From Actinacidiphila cocklensis (GTDB lineage: Bacteria > Actinomycetota > Actinomycetes > Streptomycetales > Streptomycetaceae): 64,000 nucleotides of DNA. Position numbers and translations under genes: made by a program. Positions 61,428-64,000 of this stretch are shown here, in pieces. The number at the start of each line of letters is the position of its first letter. Position 1 is the stretch's first letter. The notes under the pieces were generated by a model that had not been told where the DNA came from, did no database searches, and saw only the letters and a list, made by a program, of their open reading frames with translations. The stretch spans positions 58,580 to 122,579 of the forward strand of contig NZ_CAJSLV010000058.1 in assembly GCF_907177275.1 (NCBI RefSeq). The letters run 5' to 3'.

Positions 61428-62303
61428 ATGACGGAACCGACAGGCATCACCCACCACACCGCCCAACTCAACGGAATCAAGCAGCACTGGGTCAGCGCGG
61501 GGCAGGGCCCAGCGGTCTACCTTCTGCACGGCTTCCCCGAGACCTGGTACGGCTGGCGGAAGCAGATCCCGGTACTGGCCGAGCAGTTCACCGTGATCGC
61601 ACCCGACCTCCGCGGCTACGGGGACACCGAGAAACCCGCCTCCGGCTACGACAAGCGAACCATGTCCAACGACATCGTCGCGTTGATGGACCACCTCGGC
61701 CACGACAAGATCGCCCTGGTCGGCCACGACCGCGGGGCACGCGTCGGCACCCGCTTCGCCAAGGACAACCCCCACCGGATCGACCGGTTCGTTGCCATGG
61801 ACAACATCCCCACCCGGGTCATCGCTGACACGTACGACGTCCATCTGGCCCGTCAAGGCTACTGGTTCTTCACCTTCCTCGGCGTCCCCGACCTACCCGA
61901 GGCGTTGATCAACGGCCGCGAGGAGATCTGGCTCACGCACTTCTACCGCAGTTGGTCGTACAACCCCGACGCACTCACACCTGAGGACATCGCGGTCTAC
62001 GTACGCGCGTACCAGCAGCCGGGAGCGGTGCGGGGCTCATGTATGGACTACCGCGCGGCTTCTGAGGACGTCGTGCAGGACCGCGAGGACGCCGACCGGC
62101 TCATCGACTGCCCTGTCTTGACCATTTGGGGCGAGGACTTCAGCGCCGTCGGTCAGGCCTACGACGTCCTTGACGTCTGGAAGGGAATCGCGCGAAGCGT
62201 CCGCGGTGTTCCGATCGCCCAGTGTGGGCACCTGTGCCAGGAAGAACGGCCCGACATCGTCAACGCGGAACTCCTCACCTTCCTCACGGATTGGAAAGGC
62301 TGA
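61428..62303 (+). CDS. Haloacetate-dehalogenase-like alpha/beta-hydrolase
   Basis: 291 residues. HGFPETWYGWR (34-44) and GHDRGARVGTR (99-109) give nucleophile Asp101 with Arg102 and Arg105, the carboxylate-binding arginines of fluoroacetate dehalogenases. The region YWFFTFLGVPDLPEAL holds Tyr145-Trp146, where the characterised enzymes have His-Trp for halide. Tyr208 (MDYRA) and His268 (CGHLCQEE) are kept. The His-to-Tyr change makes fluoroacetate activity uncertain; epoxide hydrolase or another haloacid is possible. It follows the FAH gene by 57 bp in the same direction. Confidence 0.84.
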   Translation: MTEPTGITHHTAQLNGIKQHWVSAGQGPAVYLLHGFPETWYGWRKQIPVLAEQFTVIAPDLRGYGDTEKPASGYDKRTMSNDIVALMDHLGHDKIALVGHDRGARVGTRFAKDNPHRIDRFVAMDNIPTRVIADTYDVHLARQGYWFFTFLGVPDLPEALINGREEIWLTHFYRSWSYNPDALTPEDIAVYVRAYQQPGAVRGSCMDYRAASEDVVQDREDADRLIDCPVLTIWGEDFSAVGQAYDVLDVWKGIARSVRGVPIAQCGHLCQEERPDIVNAELLTFLTDWKG

Positions 62304-62400
62304 GGACCACACCCCTTGGTCACGTCCACTGGAGCGGTGCATCAACGGCCTGAACCGTTCCGGGTTCAGTGGAGGCTCGATTCTTTGAGAGGATCGAGTC

Positions 62401-62680
62401 ATGGCACGTCCCTCCCCTTATCCCGCTGAGCTGCGGCGTCGTGCGGTGCGCATGGTCGCCGAGGTACGCCCGGACTACGAGACGGAGTGGGCCGCGATGA
62501 AGGCCGTCGCGAGCAAGCTCGGCATCGGCGCGGCCGAGACGGTGCGCCAGTGGGTGCGCCGCGACCAGATCGACTCCGGAACCCGGCCAGGGACGACAAC
62601 GGAGGAATCAGCCCAGGTCAAAGCGCTGAAGAAGGAAGTCGCCGAGTTCAAGCGGGCGAACGAGATCCTCAAGGCGGCCT
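62401..62680 (+). pseudogene. IS3-family orfA, truncated
   Basis: MARPSPYPAELRRRAVRMVA, HTH (AAETVRQWVRRDQIDSGTRP) and the leucine-zipper start VKALKKEVAEFKRANEILKAA are those of an IS3-family OrfA. It breaks off after ILKAAS at a palindrome and joins a second, opposed orfA. OrfB is absent. CTGAACC/GGTTCAG (62350-62369) upstream may belong to the original IS end. Confidence 0.8.
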
Positions 62681-62690
62681 CCTTGAGGAT
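62665..62690. repeat. Palindromic junction between two IS3 orfA fragments
   Basis: ATCCTCAAGG (62665-62674), CGGCCT, CCTTGAGGAT (62681-62690). Each arm is the codon stretch for the conserved I-L-K motif of one of the two converging orfA fragments. A perfect 10-bp inverted repeat thus marks the fusion point. Confidence 0.8.
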
Positions 62691-62955
62691 GTCGACGTCC
62701 TCGCGCAGGCGGCGGTTTTCCCGCCGCCTGCGCGGCCAGTTCCTCGCGTTCGCTGCTGGTCAGGCCGTCGCGCTCGCCCGCGTCGACCTCAGCCTGCTTG
62801 ACCCAGTCGCGCACCGCGGTCTCGGTCAGATCGAAGTCCTTGGCGACCTGGCCCATCGAGCGGTCACCGCGTCGGCACAGATCGAGGATCTCGGCCTTGA
62901 ACTCCGGCGTGAACGAGCGGCGGGGGCGTGGCTTCTTCTTCCCCATGCTCTCCAT
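62681..62955 (-). pseudogene. Second IS3-family orfA, truncated and frameshifted
   Basis: The start MESMGKKKPRPRRSFTPEFK and HTH DRSMGQVAKDFDLTETAVRD, then WVKQAEVDAGERDGLTSSER, are another IS3 OrfA type. Near 62735 the frame slips: RRENRRLREDVDILKEA continues in another frame before the junction. No orfB. Upstream, TGAGCTTGATCCGCTTTGAC (minus strand, 63018-62999) looks like the IS terminal sequence and matches the solo copy at 21404. Confidence 0.76.
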
Positions 62956-63080
62956 GATGGACATCCTCCCGGGGCAGAACCCCTGATCTCGGATGTCCGT
63001 CAAAGCGGATCAAGCTCACTGCGAGCAATAGTCAAGACCTGTGGTCCAGGTAGCTTGTGCTCCTTAGGGCTTGCAGAGGA

Positions 63081-64000
63081 TTAACACGTCGTCTTTATCT
63101 TGTTGCTGGGGTCGCTGGTGAGGGTGAGGACCCGGGCGTGGAGGGTCGCCAGGGCCGCGGGTGGGGTCGTGGCGGGCGGGATGGCGATCCCGTGCGTCTT
63201 GAGGAGTCTTCTGTTCTTCAGGAGGGTTCGGTGCATGGCTGTTCGGCTGCTGCTGAACAGTACGGCGAGAGGTTCCGCGGCCAGGGCGACTCTCAGATGG
63301 AGCACGGTGGCCAGGACCTGTTCGGGGAAGGTGAGCCGGGGTGGGCGGCCGTGCCGGGTGTCTCCGTCGGGAGCCAGCGTTCGTGTGAGGTCCCGGAGTT
63401 GTCGCCGGGTCATCCCGGTCAGCTCTGGATCGGACAACTGGTTCTCGTCCCATTGGGTGGCAGGGGTCTGCGGGGCCCGCGCCGCCGGAATGGCGGAGCT
63501 TGGCTGGGGGTGCAGGGCGTAGTTCCAGTCGCCGTGGAAGGCGTGCCGGGTCAGTGGCAGAGCAGCCATCTCGGCGTCTTTGATCTGGACTGCGGTGGGA
63601 TAGCTGTTGGTGTCCAGGGCGGCACTCACGCGCAGTCCGGTGCGGGTCGTGGTCGCTGCGATGCTGTTGACGATGACTTCGTGGCTGGTCAGCGGGCGGC
63701 CGCGCCAGTTCATGGTGATGTGGGAGAACAGCCGGTGCTCGATCTTGTTCCACTTCGATGTTCCCGGTGGGAGGTGGGACACGGTGATCGTGAGACCGGT
63801 TTCGGCGGCGAGGCGGGCGAGCTGGAGTTTCCATGCCCGGGTGCGGTAGCCGTTTGAGCCGCCCGCGTCGGCGGTGATCAGCAGCCTCGTCGCCTGCGGG
63901 TAGGCTTCCTGGCCCTGGCTGTGCCACCAGCGGCGGATCGACTCCACGGCGAACGCTGCGGTGTCGTGGTCGGTGCCGACGTTGACCCAGCCGGTATTGG
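63081..64000 (-). CDS. ISAzo13-family transposase, 3' part
   Basis: The reading frame is open through the right edge of the window, so the 5' part lies beyond it. Visible: NTGWVNVGTDHDTAAFAVES, SIRRWWHSQGQEAYPQATR, LLITADAGGSNGYRTRAWK with a catalytic Asp, then HLPPGTSKWNKIEHRLFSHI with the Glu and the usual C-terminal region ending in SDPSNKIKTTC. The DDE core seems complete in this part. Whether the element is intact cannot be judged here. Confidence 0.84.
   Translation of the reverse strand, partial: NTGWVNVGTDHDTAAFAVESIRRWWHSQGQEAYPQATRLLITADAGGSNGYRTRAWKLQLARLAAETGLTITVSHLPPGTSKWNKIEHRLFSHITMNWRGRPLTSHEVIVNSIAATTTRTGLRVSAALDTNSYPTAVQIKDAEMAALPLTRHAFHGDWNYALHPQPSSAIPAARAPQTPATQWDENQLSDPELTGMTRRQLRDLTRTLAPDGDTRHGRPPRLTFPEQVLATVLHLRVALAAEPLAVLFSSSRTAMHRTLLKNRRLLKTHGIAIPPATTPPAALATLHARVLTLTSDPSNKIKTTC

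Overview
This is a high-GC actinomycete chromosome segment, most likely from Streptomyces or a close relative. It carries an SsgA-like sporulation protein, a WhiB-type protein, two giant LAL-type LuxR regulators, GTG/TTG starts, and CUT1 sugar importers without their own ATPase. All calls come from reading the sequence; no database search was run.

1-14.9 kb is a fructan (levan/inulin) catabolic locus. It holds a PfkB-type fructokinase, a secreted GH32 fructanase, a small resolvase-like gene, a LacI regulator, a CUT1 ABC importer (lipoprotein plus two permeases), an intracellular GH32, a second LacI regulator, and a 1114-residue secreted GH32 with two tandem binding modules and a LamG-like domain. 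The logic is extracellular cleavage, import of fructo-oligosaccharides, internal hydrolysis and phosphorylation of fructose. LacI-type operators and strong hairpin terminators are visible.

15-21.6 kb is a scrap zone: an IS1380 remnant, integrase fragments, a transposase with an internal deletion and a frameshifted MarR gene. Between them lie an intact CBM2-GH43 secreted glycosidase and a tautomerase.

21.6-27.9 kb holds a duplicated alpha/beta-hydrolase plus HSL-esterase pair. One esterase copy has lost the segment with its oxyanion hole. A TMEM175-like channel and a WhiB gene lie between the pairs, and a secreted hydrolase paralogue follows. 28.2-34.2 kb is the cytochrome bd operon cydABDC. 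34.6-40.4 kb is a co-directional run: amidohydrolase, isochorismatase-like hydrolase, DoxX, DUF1275, GNAT and MFS.

40.5-47.2 kb has two tandem LAL regulators followed by an alpha/beta-hydrolase whose nucleophile Ser is replaced by Gly. 47.4-52.3 kb has a second ATPase-less sugar importer, an AraC regulator and an SsgA-like gene. 52.5-57 kb has a PoxB-type pyruvate:quinone oxidoreductase, an MFS transporter and a secreted beta-propeller. 57.5-62.3 kb is an apparent operon of a D-lactate/2-hydroxyacid dehydrogenase (FAD and Fe-S), an FAH-family hydrolase and a haloacetate-dehalogenase-like hydrolase. The right edge is an IS graveyard: two IS3 orfA fragments joined tail to tail at a palindrome, then an ISAzo13-type transposase running off the window.

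The most unusual signals are: a shared promoter architecture (TGCG-box, 16 bp, GGTCTAGC) upstream of the 23.3 kb esterase and the 57.5 kb dehydrogenase operon; the degenerating hydrolase/esterase family; the Glu-for-Asp GH32; and the palindromic IS3-IS3 junction.
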